Shown: positions 27,722 to 36,553 of the stretch, in pieces
Layout: each line of letters begins with the position of its first letter
Numbering within the stretch: the stretch's first letter is position 1
NCBI GenBank assembly: GCA_965261925.1
Contig: OZ253486.1
Location: forward strand, 2,604,001 to 2,668,000
Length of the DNA: 64,000 nt
Direction of reading: 5' to 3'
Source of the DNA: Bin87 sp965261925
Lineage (GTDB): Bacteria; Chloroflexota; Dehalococcoidia; Lucifugimonadales; UBA3495
The notes under the pieces: model-generated
What the model saw: only the letters and a program-made list of their open reading frames with translations
Database searches by the model: none
Told to the model about the DNA's origin: nothing
Position numbers and translations under genes: made by a program

Positions 27722-28306
27722 GTGCGAACCTACGACCCCCTCAACGTGAGTGAACTGGGTCGCAATGCGGCACGCGCCCTGATGGCATACCCGGCTGACG
27801 GATTGCCACCGAAAAATCCTTTCGCGGGCGTGGGAGTATACACTCTGCACTACGTTGGCACTTTCCCGGCGTACATCAACATAAGGGAGGACGTACCCAT
27901 CTATGTCGGAAAAGCGGATCCACAAGGGAGACGGCAGGGTAGTGTTTCGGCGACGTCTGTCGACACAGCCCTATACCGCCGGTTTTCGGATCACGCGAGG
28001 TCTATTGAATCAGTAGACAACCTGGACCTGAACGATTTTCGTTGTCGATGGCTCAAACTTGATCCGGTATGGATCGGCCTCACCGAGCAAGTGTTGATCG
28101 CCCAATACAGACCGTTGTGGAATGTCGTCGTCGACGGATTTGGTAACCATGATCCAGGTGGAGGGAGACGGAACCAGCGGCGCTCACAGTGGGACACTTT
28201 GCATCCCGGTCGAAGATGGGCGTCAAATCTTAGGGATCGTGAAGAAACAGCTACGGAAGTGATGAACGCGGTGATTGCTCACCGTTCCAAAGACTCGCCA
28301 ACATAG
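27722..28306 (+). CDS. Eco29kI-type GIY-YIG restriction endonuclease
   Basis: A 194-residue restriction enzyme of the GIY-YIG fold. Family motifs are GVYTLHYVG (Y40), PIYVGKA (Y61), LYRRFSDHARSI, the metal-binding Glu (E122) and PLWN (N134). The Eco29kI-group C-terminus DGFGNHDPG and WDTLHPGRRWA is intact. Characterised members cut CCGCGG, but the specificity here is inference. The start is GTG, 3 bases after the methyltransferase stop. Confidence 0.88.
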   Translation: MRTYDPLNVSELGRNAARALMAYPADGLPPKNPFAGVGVYTLHYVGTFPAYINIREDVPIYVGKADPQGRRQGSVSATSVDTALYRRFSDHARSIESVDNLDLNDFRCRWLKLDPVWIGLTEQVLIAQYRPLWNVVVDGFGNHDPGGGRRNQRRSQWDTLHPGRRWASNLRDREETATEVMNAVIAHRSKDSPT

Positions 28307-28457
28307 ACAAAGTCCCAACCGTACAAGTACTCGTTGACGTTTTGCCGAAGCGAGCGTCGAAGGCGCATCGAGATTGGCGGGGAACTTTGGGATCCCACAG
28401 CCAGACTGCGTGCGCAAAACGGACATGCGCCTTTCCAGTAAGTGAGGACTCACCACC

Positions 28458-29465
28458 ATGAAATATCGCCAACTCCCCCGCACCGACCTGATGCTGTCCG
28501 AAGTGGGCTTCGGCGTCTGGACCGTGGCCACCAACTGGTGGGGCCAGATCCCCGAGGAAACCAGGCGACAGCTGCTTGAAGAGGCGCTCGAATTGGGCAT
28601 CAACTTCTTTGACACCGCCGACACCTACGGCGATGGCTACGGCGAAGATGTCCTCGCCAAGTTCATGAGTCACCGCCGGCATGAGATGATCATCGCCACC
28701 AAGTTCGGCTACGACATCTACGACCAGACCACGCCCCGCGTCGGCCACCAGGAACGCCCGCAGAAGTTCGAGCCGGAGTTCATCCGCTTCGCGTGCGAGC
28801 AGTCGCTGCGCCGACTGAAGACCGACTACATCGATCTGTACCAACTGCACAATCCGCGCATCGAGGCCATCGAGAACGACGAGGTGTTTGAGGTTCTTGA
28901 GGAGCTGAAGCACGAGGGCAAGATCCGCTACTACGGCTCCGCCCTGGGCCCCGACATCGGCTGGTTCGAAGAGGGCGAGGCCAGCATGAAAGAGCGCCAC
29001 GTCAACAGTTGCCAGATCATCTACAGCATCCTGGAACAGGACCCGGCCAAGGACTTCTTCCCCATCGCCGACAAGGAGCAGGTGGGCTTGCTCTCCCGGG
29101 TGCCCCACGCCTCCGAGGCGTTGACCGGCCGCTACGACGCGCCGCCGGAATTCAACGAGGATGACCACCGTTCCTACCGCCGGCATCAGTGGCTCAGCGA
29201 GGCGCTGGTCAAGGTGGAGCAGGTCAAGTTCCTGGCCGGCGAAGACGCCGGCCGCACCATGAGCCAGGCCGCCATCCAGTTCGTGCTGCACCAGCCCACG
29301 ATCACCAGCGTGCTGCCCAACTTCACCACACTGGAGGAGCTCAAGGAGTACACGGAAGCGGTGGACACACCCGATATCACCGAGAGCGACCAGGCCATCA
29401 TCGATGATCTCTGGGCCAACAACTTCTACATCGAAGAGCCGGAGCCCGTCTTCCGCGAGGTTTGA
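28458..29465 (+). CDS. Aldo/keto reductase
   Basis: A 335-residue NADPH-dependent oxidoreductase of the AKR barrel family. The catalytic tetrad is complete: D52, Y57 (DTADTYG), K82 (ATKFGY) and H131 (QLHNPR). The closing region SQAAIQFVLHQP and TSVLPNFTTLEEL is typical. The substrate is unknown. It is transcribed alone. Confidence 0.92.
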   Translation: MKYRQLPRTDLMLSEVGFGVWTVATNWWGQIPEETRRQLLEEALELGINFFDTADTYGDGYGEDVLAKFMSHRRHEMIIATKFGYDIYDQTTPRVGHQERPQKFEPEFIRFACEQSLRRLKTDYIDLYQLHNPRIEAIENDEVFEVLEELKHEGKIRYYGSALGPDIGWFEEGEASMKERHVNSCQIIYSILEQDPAKDFFPIADKEQVGLLSRVPHASEALTGRYDAPPEFNEDDHRSYRRHQWLSEALVKVEQVKFLAGEDAGRTMSQAAIQFVLHQPTITSVLPNFTTLEELKEYTEAVDTPDITESDQAIIDDLWANNFYIEEPEPVFREV

Positions 29466-29604
29466 GCCCGAACGCGCGGTACCGGCGCCGGATGCGTTCG
29501 CCGGCCGCTGTCGCCGCCGGGCCGCCCGGGGATGGCAGGATGCGCCGCCGCGATCCGCGCATCCGGTGCGAAAGCGTTCAGATGGCGACGATTTCGGCAA
29601 ACAT

Positions 29605-29633
29605 TTGACACTGGAATGGGCTAGTGATAACTT
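29605..29633 (+). promoter_or_regulatory. Candidate promoter for etfBA
   Basis: A perfect TTGACA (29605-29610) is followed after 17 bases by TAACTT. The -10 is weak (3 of 6). The start would lie about 40 nt before etfB. Confidence 0.45.
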
Positions 29634-29677
29634 TCACATAGCCCATTTTCGTATTGCGACAGGAGAGTGCGTTCCTG

Positions 29678-30478
29678 ATGCCCGTGAATATTTGTGTCCT
29701 GGCCAAGCAGGTAGTGGACCCCGAAATGCCCGCCGCGGCCTTCCGCATTGATCCCGACGCCCGGCAGGTCGTCCCGCCGGCGAACATCCCTCCCGTCGTC
29801 AACGGTTTCGACGAAAACGCGGTGGAGGCCGCCCTGCAGATCAAGGACGGGCAGGGCGCCAACATCACCGTCATCTCCTCCGGCACCTCCTTTGCCCTGG
29901 ACGTGATGAAAAAGCCCCTGTCCATGGGCGCCGACGAGTTGGTGTTGCTGCAGGACGACGCCTTCGCGAACTCGGTGGACTCATTTTTCACCGTGCAGTT
30001 GCTCACCGCCGCCATCAAAAAGCTAGGCGGTTTCGACCTGATCATCTGCGGGCGCCAGGCCTCCGACTGGGACAACGCGCAGGTACCGCTGGGTGTCGCC
30101 GAGACCCTGGGCATGGCCTGCATCACTCTGGGTAAGAAGGTGGACGTGCAGGACAGCAAGGTGGTGGTCGAGCGACTCGCCCCCGATGGCTTCGAAGTCG
30201 TTGAGGCAGACCTGCCGGCCCTGGTCACTGTTAGCAACGAGTTGGGCCAGCCCCGCTATCCCACGCTGCGCGGCATCATGGCGGCGACACGCAAGCGTCC
30301 GACTCTCTGGACCACCGGCGATCTCGACATTGACGATGCCCAGCTGGAGCCGCGCCTCACCCTGCACGACCTCTTTGTGCCGGAGCGCGACCAGGACTGC
30401 GAAATCATCGAGGGCGACGACGACGGGGACGCCGCTCGGAAACTGGCCCTGCGCCTCCGAGAGGACCGCCTCATCTAG
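29678..30478 (+). CDS. etfB: Electron transfer flavoprotein beta subunit
   Basis: Beta subunit of ETF, which carries electrons from acyl-CoA and related dehydrogenases to the quinone pool. The start is ATG 29678 (MPVNICVLAKQVVDPE), with AGGAGAG ten bases upstream. The 266-residue protein has the AMP-binding region FDLIICGRQASDWDNAQVP and the recognition-loop region ADLPALVTVSNELGQPRYP. etfA follows 68 bases later. Confidence 0.95.
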   Translation: MPVNICVLAKQVVDPEMPAAAFRIDPDARQVVPPANIPPVVNGFDENAVEAALQIKDGQGANITVISSGTSFALDVMKKPLSMGADELVLLQDDAFANSVDSFFTVQLLTAAIKKLGGFDLIICGRQASDWDNAQVPLGVAETLGMACITLGKKVDVQDSKVVVERLAPDGFEVVEADLPALVTVSNELGQPRYPTLRGIMAATRKRPTLWTTGDLDIDDAQLEPRLTLHDLFVPERDQDCEIIEGDDDGDAARKLALRLREDRLI

Positions 30479-30546
30479 CCCGCACGCGAGACACCGGCGC
30501 GCTTTCCGGCCACCCATGGAAAGGGTTCCTACCCACGGAGAAAGAA

Positions 30547-31545
30547 ATGGCAGACGCTAACGGCATACTCGTTTTCGGCGACGCTCCCGACGGACAACTG
30601 GCTTCCACTGCGCAGGAACTCCTCGCGGCCGGTCGTTCCCTGGCCGACGCCCTGAACCAGGAGCTGGCCATCGCGATCATCGGCGCGGACGTCGCCGACG
30701 CGCCCCAGCAGGCGATAGCCCACGGCGCGGACAAGGCCTACGCGGTGACCAACCCGTCGCTTGGCGACTATCACCCTGACCTGTACCTGGCCGCGATGCA
30801 AACCGTGGCGGACGAGGACAATCCCAGCATCATCCTCATCTCCCGCAATAACGAGGGCCGGGAACTGGCCCCCCGGCTGGCCTTCCGACTCGGCGTGGGC
30901 CTGGCGCAGGACTGCCTGGAAGTCTCGGCCGATGCCGCAACCGGCCGACTGCTGGCCAACCGGCCGGTGTACGGCGGCAGCGCCATCGCCGTGGTCAGCT
31001 GCACCCACACCCCGCAGATTGCTGCACTCCGGCCCAAGACCTACGAGCCGTTGGACGCCGACGCCGGCCGCAGCGGGCAGGTGGTCGCGTTTCCCGTAGA
31101 CATCGACGCCTCGGCGGCGAAAACCCGCGTCATCAACGTGGTCAAGGAAGAGGCCGCGGGCATCAAGCTCGAAGACGCCCGCATCGTCGTATCGGGCGGT
31201 CGCGGATTGGGCGGCCCCGAGCCGTTCTCCCAACTGGAAGAACTTGCCGGGCTCCTGGGCGGAGCCGTGGGAGCCTCCCGCGCTGCCGTGGACTCCGGGT
31301 GGGTTCCCGCCAACTATCAGGTGGGCCTTACCGGGAAGACCATTACCCCGGACCTCTACATCACCGTCGCCATTTCCGGCGCGAGCCAGCACATGGCGGG
31401 CTGCAGCGGCTCCAAGGCCATCGTCGCCATCAACAAGGACGCCGACGCCAACATCTTCAAGGAAGCCCGCTACGGAGTGGTCGGCGACTGGGAGAAGGTA
31501 ATCCCCGCCCTGACGGAGACGGTGCGTGAGTTGACGCAGTCGTAA
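30547..31545 (+). CDS. etfA: Electron transfer flavoprotein alpha subunit
   Basis: The FAD-binding subunit of ETF. The 332-residue protein has the signature VVSGGRGLGG, the FAD-contact stretch GASRAAVDSGWVP, QVGLTGKTITPDLYI and SGASQHMAGC. It pairs with etfB in one operon and ends at a strong hairpin. No partner dehydrogenase or ETF-quinone oxidoreductase is adjacent. Confidence 0.96.
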   Translation: MADANGILVFGDAPDGQLASTAQELLAAGRSLADALNQELAIAIIGADVADAPQQAIAHGADKAYAVTNPSLGDYHPDLYLAAMQTVADEDNPSIILISRNNEGRELAPRLAFRLGVGLAQDCLEVSADAATGRLLANRPVYGGSAIAVVSCTHTPQIAALRPKTYEPLDADAGRSGQVVAFPVDIDASAAKTRVINVVKEEAAGIKLEDARIVVSGGRGLGGPEPFSQLEELAGLLGGAVGASRAAVDSGWVPANYQVGLTGKTITPDLYITVAISGASQHMAGCSGSKAIVAINKDADANIFKEARYGVVGDWEKVIPALTETVRELTQS

Positions 31546-31574
31546 AACGCCGACCAGTTACCTCATTTGATTTG

Positions 31575-31600
31575 GCCGCCGGGACCGCAGTTCCGGCGGC
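31575..31600 (+). terminator. Terminator after etfA
   Basis: The stem GCCGCCGGGA / TTCCGGCGGC with a six-base loop lies 30 bases after the etfA stop and is followed by a T-rich stretch (GTCATTTGTT). Confidence 0.7.
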
Positions 31601-31668
31601 GTCATTTGTTCATCGCCGATGCGCTTGCCGGAGCAGAGAGGCGGGCACCCTGACTATGGTTTAGTCGC

Positions 31669-32511
31669 TTACTCCAAGACAAGGTTATCTATCAAACGCA
31701 CCGTTCCCAGACGCACGGCCGTCGCCACCATCGCTGCGTGTCCTTCAACCGTTCCGGTGATCTCGGCCATGCTTCCCGCGTCTACGACACTTACATAGTC
31801 CACCGACGACAACGCGGGCTCGGACTCAAGTTGCGCGGTAGCGGCCGATTGCAACGCCCGAGCATCCCGTTCGCCGGCGCGCCATAGCTCCTCTGCCGCA
31901 CGGAGCGCCCGGTAGACCACCGGTGCTGCTTTTCGTTCCTCGTCTGTCAGGTACGCGTTCCGGCTGCTCAACGCCAGGCCATCGGGTTCCCGGATCGTCG
32001 GCATGGTAACGACCTCGGCGCCCAGGTTCAGGTCGTCGTTCATCTTGCGGATGACGGCCACCTGCTGGCCGTCCTTCTGGCCGAAATAGGCCCGATCGGG
32101 GCGAGTGATCGTGAACAGCTTGGCGACCACCGTCGCGACGCCGCGAAAATGGCCCGGCCTTGCCGCGCCCTCCATCCCTTCGGCGACCGCGCCCGGTTCG
32201 ATCCAGGTGTCAAAACCGTCCGGATACACTTCCGGCGGTCCCGGCAAAAATACCAGGTCGGTCCCGGCCGCTGCCAGGAGTTCCAGGTCCCGTTCCAGGC
32301 TGCGCGGATACTTGGCAAAGTCTTCGTTCGGCCCAAACTGCGTGGGGTTGACGAAGATCGATACCGCCATGGTCAAATTGTCCCCCCGGGCCTGCCGGAC
32401 CAACGACATGTGCCCTTCGTGCAGCGCGCCCATGGTAGGCACCAAACCCAGCGGAGGCTGAGCCGTCCGGCACAACGCAAACATTTCACCACAAGTCTCG
32501 ACGACCTTCAT
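31669..32511 (-). CDS. panC: Pantothenate synthetase
   Basis: Joins pantoate and beta-alanine using ATP in CoA biosynthesis. The start at 32511 gives MKVVETCGEMFALCR and 280 residues, a normal length. The PTMGALHEGH motif (HxGH at 31-34), FVNPTQFGPNEDF, YFGQKDGQQ and the LSSRNAYL loop are all present. The frame continues upstream into the herA gene but is unlike the family there. It lies 49 bases after the herA stop. Confidence 0.96.
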   Translation of the reverse strand: MKVVETCGEMFALCRTAQPPLGLVPTMGALHEGHMSLVRQARGDNLTMAVSIFVNPTQFGPNEDFAKYPRSLERDLELLAAAGTDLVFLPGPPEVYPDGFDTWIEPGAVAEGMEGAARPGHFRGVATVVAKLFTITRPDRAYFGQKDGQQVAVIRKMNDDLNLGAEVVTMPTIREPDGLALSSRNAYLTDEERKAAPVVYRALRAAEELWRAGERDARALQSAATAQLESEPALSSVDYVSVVDAGSMAEITGTVEGHAAMVATAVRLGTVRLIDNLVLE

Positions 32512-32560
32512 ATCAATTGCCCATCCCAGCTGACGTTCGCAAGGCAGAGAGTGTCGCCAC

Positions 32561-34267
32561 CTATTCCGGCGGAAACAGCTCGTCGATCTCCCGCTGCAAA
32601 CGGTCGGCGTCGGCTTCGGCCAAGGATGCCCCGACCGGGGTACCGGCAGGCGCTCCCATGTCAGCGTAGAACGCTTCGTCGTAGTCGCGAGGACGTACGA
32701 CCACCGGCATCGGCACGGCATGGCCGAATACCAGCGCCTGCTGCTTGCTATCCAGCCGCGCCAGCACGTTCCTCAGCTGCCCCACGTCGCGCGCTCCCAT
32801 GAGCACGGCGTTCATATCCCGGTCGTCGTTCAAAGCGCACGAGAGCCGCGTGCCCAGCTGGCTCATCACTTCCGAGTCGATGCCGCTGGGCCGCTGATCA
32901 ACGATCATCAGGGTAACGTTGTATTTCCGCAACTCGCGCGCGATGGTGCCAAAGATCGTCTGCGAGGCGATGCCCGGCGTCAAGAACTTGTGGGCTTCCT
33001 CAATGAAGATCACCAGGGGCCGGGGTTCTTGCCCCTGCCCGCCGTCGGCCAACTCCTTGCGCCGCACCCAGGTCTCGTGGATCCGACGGGTGAGCAGATT
33101 GCTCACCAACACGTAGGCGGCAGTGTTGCGGCCGTACTGCCCAAACTCCAGCACCACGTGGTTGCCGCGCTCCAACTGTTCGATGATGCCGCCGGCGGTG
33201 GCGTTGCCCTGACCTTGTTCGGCGAGGAACCCGAACCGTTCCCAGGAGAGCAGGCGTCGATGCAGCGTCTGCAGGGCGGATAGATTAACGCCGATTTCCT
33301 GGGCCAACTCACCGACGTCAGCGGCGCCCAGCCCCATGAACTCGCGCAGCCAGTGTTCCTTGTAGTGCCTGGCGACATTCCACGCCGTCGCGGCGGCCAC
33401 CTCCGACAGGTTGAGCGAGTCCCGGAGCACCTCGATGTCCGCCGGCTCGACCTCGTCGTACCCTATCTTCACTACTCCGTCCGGCGTGGCTCCCCGGCGG
33501 CGGCTGCTTTCTTCGTCCAGTGTGAAGGTGACCACCTTGGCAGGAAACAGCTGCTTGAGCCCCTTCACCTGACGTGACCGGTCGTTGTCCTGTCCCTGCC
33601 AGCCGTACTCGCTCTCCATGTCGAATACAAGAGACACCGCATGGGATTGCTTCACCAGGCCGGCCAACAGCATACGGGCCAGGAAAGTCTTGCCCGTCCC
33701 TGACGCGCCGAACACCCCCACCGACCGGTTGGCCAGGGCAGACAAATCCAGCCGGACCAGGGATGACTCCATGCCCTGTGGCGAACCCAGGGCGAAGTCT
33801 CCCTCCCGGGCGCGGAACACTGCGTCAATGTCCGTTTGCGACGCCGCGTACACCGGTGCGAAATGCTCGGGTATCGTCTTGGCCTGCTCGGCGACCGCTC
33901 CCGGCAACCCTGACATGGAAACTGCCATGCCTGGCATTACCGACAGTTGCCCGTAGGCGACCGTCCCCGCGATCACCTCGGCGGCGAATCCGTCGCCGGT
34001 GGAGGCTCCTTGCGAAAAGGCTGGCGGGAAATGCCGCACGCTGTCGTCCACGGCGCGCAATTCCAGGTCCGTGACCACTGCGAAATAGCGTTGGCGGCGT
34101 CCCTGGATGGTGACGAACGATCCCACGGCGACGTCTTCGGTCTGTCCGTCCGACGCGTCGAGTCGGACATCCAGGCCACGGGAAAGTGAGCCGCCGACCA
34201 CTTGCCCCAGCAGGCGCGGCCCGGCAGCGCTGCACCCGTTGCTTTCTGCTCCATCCGCCAGGATCAT
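32561..34267 (-). CDS. herA: HerA-type DNA translocase ATPase
   Basis: A hexameric FtsK/HerA-family ATPase expected to move DNA during end processing. The 568-residue protein has an N-terminal HAS-barrel region (about 17-80), Walker A GASGTGKT (187-194), an inserted helical domain, Walker B LVIFIEEAHKFL (E423, E424), and a C-terminal arginine-rich sensor region (MIVDQRPSGID). The start overlaps the preceding stop by 4 bases (ATGA), so translation is coupled with the HAS-barrel-like partner. No NurA nuclease gene is seen nearby. Confidence 0.88.
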   Translation of the reverse strand: MILADGAESNGCSAAGPRLLGQVVGGSLSRGLDVRLDASDGQTEDVAVGSFVTIQGRRQRYFAVVTDLELRAVDDSVRHFPPAFSQGASTGDGFAAEVIAGTVAYGQLSVMPGMAVSMSGLPGAVAEQAKTIPEHFAPVYAASQTDIDAVFRAREGDFALGSPQGMESSLVRLDLSALANRSVGVFGASGTGKTFLARMLLAGLVKQSHAVSLVFDMESEYGWQGQDNDRSRQVKGLKQLFPAKVVTFTLDEESSRRRGATPDGVVKIGYDEVEPADIEVLRDSLNLSEVAAATAWNVARHYKEHWLREFMGLGAADVGELAQEIGVNLSALQTLHRRLLSWERFGFLAEQGQGNATAGGIIEQLERGNHVVLEFGQYGRNTAAYVLVSNLLTRRIHETWVRRKELADGGQGQEPRPLVIFIEEAHKFLTPGIASQTIFGTIARELRKYNVTLMIVDQRPSGIDSEVMSQLGTRLSCALNDDRDMNAVLMGARDVGQLRNVLARLDSKQQALVFGHAVPMPVVVRPRDYDEAFYADMGAPAGTPVGASLAEADADRLQREIDELFPPE

Positions 34268-34857
34268 GCGGCGACCTCACGCAACAAAGCCCGCATTCGG
34301 TGGGGCTCTCCGGACAATTCGGTGGCCAGCGCCTTGCCGGCTTCGAGCAGGAACTTTCGCGGATCGGTCCTGCCGTCGGCGGCTTGGCGCAGCAAATTCG
34401 CGATGGCGGCGTCCGCCGCCGCAGACCGTTCCTCCAGCAGGAGCCTGAGCCAGCCCAGGTTGTCGCCAAACCCCGCCAGGTCGCTGGCATCGCACAGGAA
34501 AACAAACGAGTGCAGATCCGGCGGCAGGCTCGGCAATCCGGCGCGAACGCCGGCCCCATCTCGATAGCCGACGATAGCTGCGGTAAACCGCGTGGTCAGG
34601 ATGGCGCTCAGTTGAGGGTTGGCCGCGTAAAGCTCGTCTTCCGTTTCCGCGTCCGCTCCCCGGGGCGCCAGCGGCCGGGTGGGATCCAGAGGTTCGTGTC
34701 GAATGTCCAGCACCACGGCATAGATTGGCGGTGATCCGATCCGGACCAGCGACCCCAGCGGCGGCGCGGAGTGGGCACTGTAGCATTGTGCCTCGACCCG
34801 CTGCGTGCGTGACGCGGTGACTTCGGCGAGGCGCTGACCAGGTTGAATTCCAGCCAT
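34264..34857 (-). CDS. HAS-barrel-like HerA partner, uncharacterised
   Basis: Start ATG 34857 gives 197 residues. The N-terminus (AEVTASRTQRVEAQCY, PPLGSLVRIGSPPIYAVVLDI) has the look of a HAS-barrel, the small domain found at the start of HerA proteins. The C-terminal half is helical with no known motif. Overlap with herA by 4 bases argues that the product works with HerA. It is not recognisably a NurA nuclease: no conserved acidic pair of that family was found. Confidence 0.6.
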   Translation of the reverse strand: MAGIQPGQRLAEVTASRTQRVEAQCYSAHSAPPLGSLVRIGSPPIYAVVLDIRHEPLDPTRPLAPRGADAETEDELYAANPQLSAILTTRFTAAIVGYRDGAGVRAGLPSLPPDLHSFVFLCDASDLAGFGDNLGWLRLLLEERSAAADAAIANLLRQAADGRTDPRKFLLEAGKALATELSGEPHRMRALLREVAA

Positions 34858-34931
34858 GGTTCGAATTCTAGCACGATGATCCCCGCCACAGTTGGTGCGG
34901 CAGAAGTCGGCCGATACATCCCAGGAACCGG

Positions 34932-34959
34932 TTGACACACGTTTGACCAGTGCTATAAT
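34932..34959 (+). promoter_or_regulatory. Consensus promoter of the metal-uptake operon
   Basis: A perfect TTGACA (34932-34937) and perfect TATAAT (34954-34959) are 16 bases apart, with an extended TGC before the -10. This is the best promoter in the window. It drives the Fur-family gene at 34998 and probably the transporter genes after it. Confidence 0.85.
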
Positions 34960-34960
34960 T

Positions 34961-34986
34961 CGTTACCGCAAATCGCTGCAATAACG
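34961..34986. promoter_or_regulatory. Candidate Fur/Zur operator
   Basis: The imperfect palindrome CGTTACCGCA - 6 bases - TGCAATAACG (8 of 10 positions paired) starts one base after the -10 box and covers the transcription start. This is the classic position for repression. The Fur-family protein encoded 12 bases downstream is the obvious candidate to bind it. Confidence 0.6.
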
Positions 34987-34997
34987 GTGGGTGGCAC

Positions 34998-35432
34998 ATG
35001 CCTGGACACGAATCGGCTATCGGCCGCTTGCGCTCGCAGGGCTACCGGATCACTCCCCAGCGTTTGTCCGTACTGGATATCGTAGCCGGTCGGACGGGTC
35101 ACATCGGCGCGGACGAGGTGTGGTCCCTCGCCAAGGAGCAGCACCCGTACGTCGACCTGGCTACCATTTACCGAACGCTCCATTTGCTGAAGCGGCTGGG
35201 AGTGGTTACCGAAGTGGTGATTGGCAACAAGCTCCATTTTGAACTGGCGGACCAGCACAACCGGCATAACCACATGGTCTGCTCTGCGTGTGACACGGTG
35301 CAGACCCTGAGCCCGTATTATTTGGCCGAATTCAGCCAAAGACTGGAGCAGGAATTCGGATTCTTGCCGGATCTTGAAAATCTCACCATCGGAGGCAAGT
35401 GCTCCAAATGTCATTCAGCCACGTCCGAATAG
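34998..35432 (+). CDS. Fur-family metalloregulator, probably Zur
   Basis: A 144-residue repressor. It has the winged helix (YRITPQRLSVLDIV, HIGADEVWSLAKE, DLATIYRTLHLLKRLG) and a metal-binding dimer domain with FELADQHNRHNHMVC and two CxxC pairs (C95/C98 and C135/C138) for a structural zinc. It is followed by a zinc/manganese ABC transporter, so zinc sensing (Zur) is more likely than iron, but this is inferred from context. It probably represses its own operon through the palindrome at 34961-34986. Confidence 0.85.
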   Translation: MPGHESAIGRLRSQGYRITPQRLSVLDIVAGRTGHIGADEVWSLAKEQHPYVDLATIYRTLHLLKRLGVVTEVVIGNKLHFELADQHNRHNHMVCSACDTVQTLSPYYLAEFSQRLEQEFGFLPDLENLTIGGKCSKCHSATSE

Positions 35433-35477
35433 CCGGCAGCCCAGTCCGACGCAATATTGTGCCAGGAGGGGTTACCG

Positions 35478-36518
35478 GTGTTGGTATTGCGTAGCCCGGT
35501 CCCGTTTGGCGCAGCGCTGTGTGTCGTCCTACTGCTCCTGGCTTGCGCCGCGGAATCCCTGGAATCCGTGGGTGCACCAACCGGAAACGGATCTAGCGAA
35601 ACCGGTGAGGTTAAGGTGGTCACCACGGTGTCGCCGATTACGAGCATCGTCGAGAATATCGGTGGAACCCGCATCGATTTGGAGGGCGTGGTTCCGGAAG
35701 GCGTGAACTCCCACACCTTCGAGCCGGCGCCATCGGTGGCGGCGGTGATCGCAGAGGCCGACGTGATCTTCCTCAACGGGCTGTTTCTTGAAGAGCCCAC
35801 CCTGGAGATGGCCCACGCCAACCTGAAGCCCGGAGGCGTGGTCGTCATTCTCGGGGAGCAGACCATCACGCGAGAGGAGTGGAAGTTCGACTTCTCCTTT
35901 CCGGAAGCGGACGGCCAACCGAACCCACACCTGTGGCCCGATCCCATTCTCGCCCTGCGCTACGCCGAGATTGTTCGCGATCAACTGGCCGCCAGCGATG
36001 CCGACAACGCGGAGTACTATTCCGCGAATTTCGACGCTTTCGCGGCTCGCATCGCCACGCTGGATGGGGTGATCCGTACTTCGATAGACACTATTCCGCC
36101 CGCAAACCGCAAGTTGTTGACCTACCATGACTCCTGGGCGTACTTTGCCCAGCGTTACGGCCTCACGGTGGTCGGAGCACTCCAGCCGTCCGACTTCTCC
36201 GAGCCTTCGGCCAAAGAGGTCGCTGACCTGATTCGCCAGATTGAATCGGAAAGCATCCCCGCAGTCTTCGGCTCTGAAGTTTTCGCCAGCGAGGTCATGC
36301 AGATGATCGCCGCGGAATCCGGGGCAGCGTACGTTGACGAGCTCAGCGACGACGATCTGCCCGGGGTTCCTGGCGATCCCTCGCACAGTTACCTCGGGCT
36401 GGCGGTGGCAAACCTGCGCGTGATGATCCCGGCCCTGGGAGGCGACGCGTCCGGACTGGACGAGGTTGACGTCTCTCCCGTTTTCGACGGTGTTTCCGAC
36501 GCCGTATACGTCCAATAG
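35478..36518 (+). CDS. Metal ABC transporter substrate-binding lipoprotein
   Basis: A cluster A-I (ZnuA/MntC-type) binding protein that captures zinc or manganese outside the cell. The start is GTG 35478, eight bases after AGGAGG, giving 346 residues and a lipobox (LLAC, C23). Metal ligands fit H79 (VNSHTFEP), H151 (PNPHLWPDP) and H217 (TYHDSWAYFAQRYG). A His at the third position is the zinc-type pattern; manganese proteins usually have Glu. The His-rich loop of classical ZnuA is absent and replaced by a short acidic loop. Confidence 0.9.
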   Translation: MLVLRSPVPFGAALCVVLLLLACAAESLESVGAPTGNGSSETGEVKVVTTVSPITSIVENIGGTRIDLEGVVPEGVNSHTFEPAPSVAAVIAEADVIFLNGLFLEEPTLEMAHANLKPGGVVVILGEQTITREEWKFDFSFPEADGQPNPHLWPDPILALRYAEIVRDQLAASDADNAEYYSANFDAFAARIATLDGVIRTSIDTIPPANRKLLTYHDSWAYFAQRYGLTVVGALQPSDFSEPSAKEVADLIRQIESESIPAVFGSEVFASEVMQMIAAESGAAYVDELSDDDLPGVPGDPSHSYLGLAVANLRVMIPALGGDASGLDEVDVSPVFDGVSDAVYVQ

Positions 36519-36553
36519 CCGGTTCTCCCACCAGTCCATCCCGCAATGACAAC

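Noticed and set aside
27044..28306. Avoidance of CCGCGG in the host as evidence for an old R-M system
   Set aside because: Several CCGCGG sites are present by eye, so avoidance is not supported.
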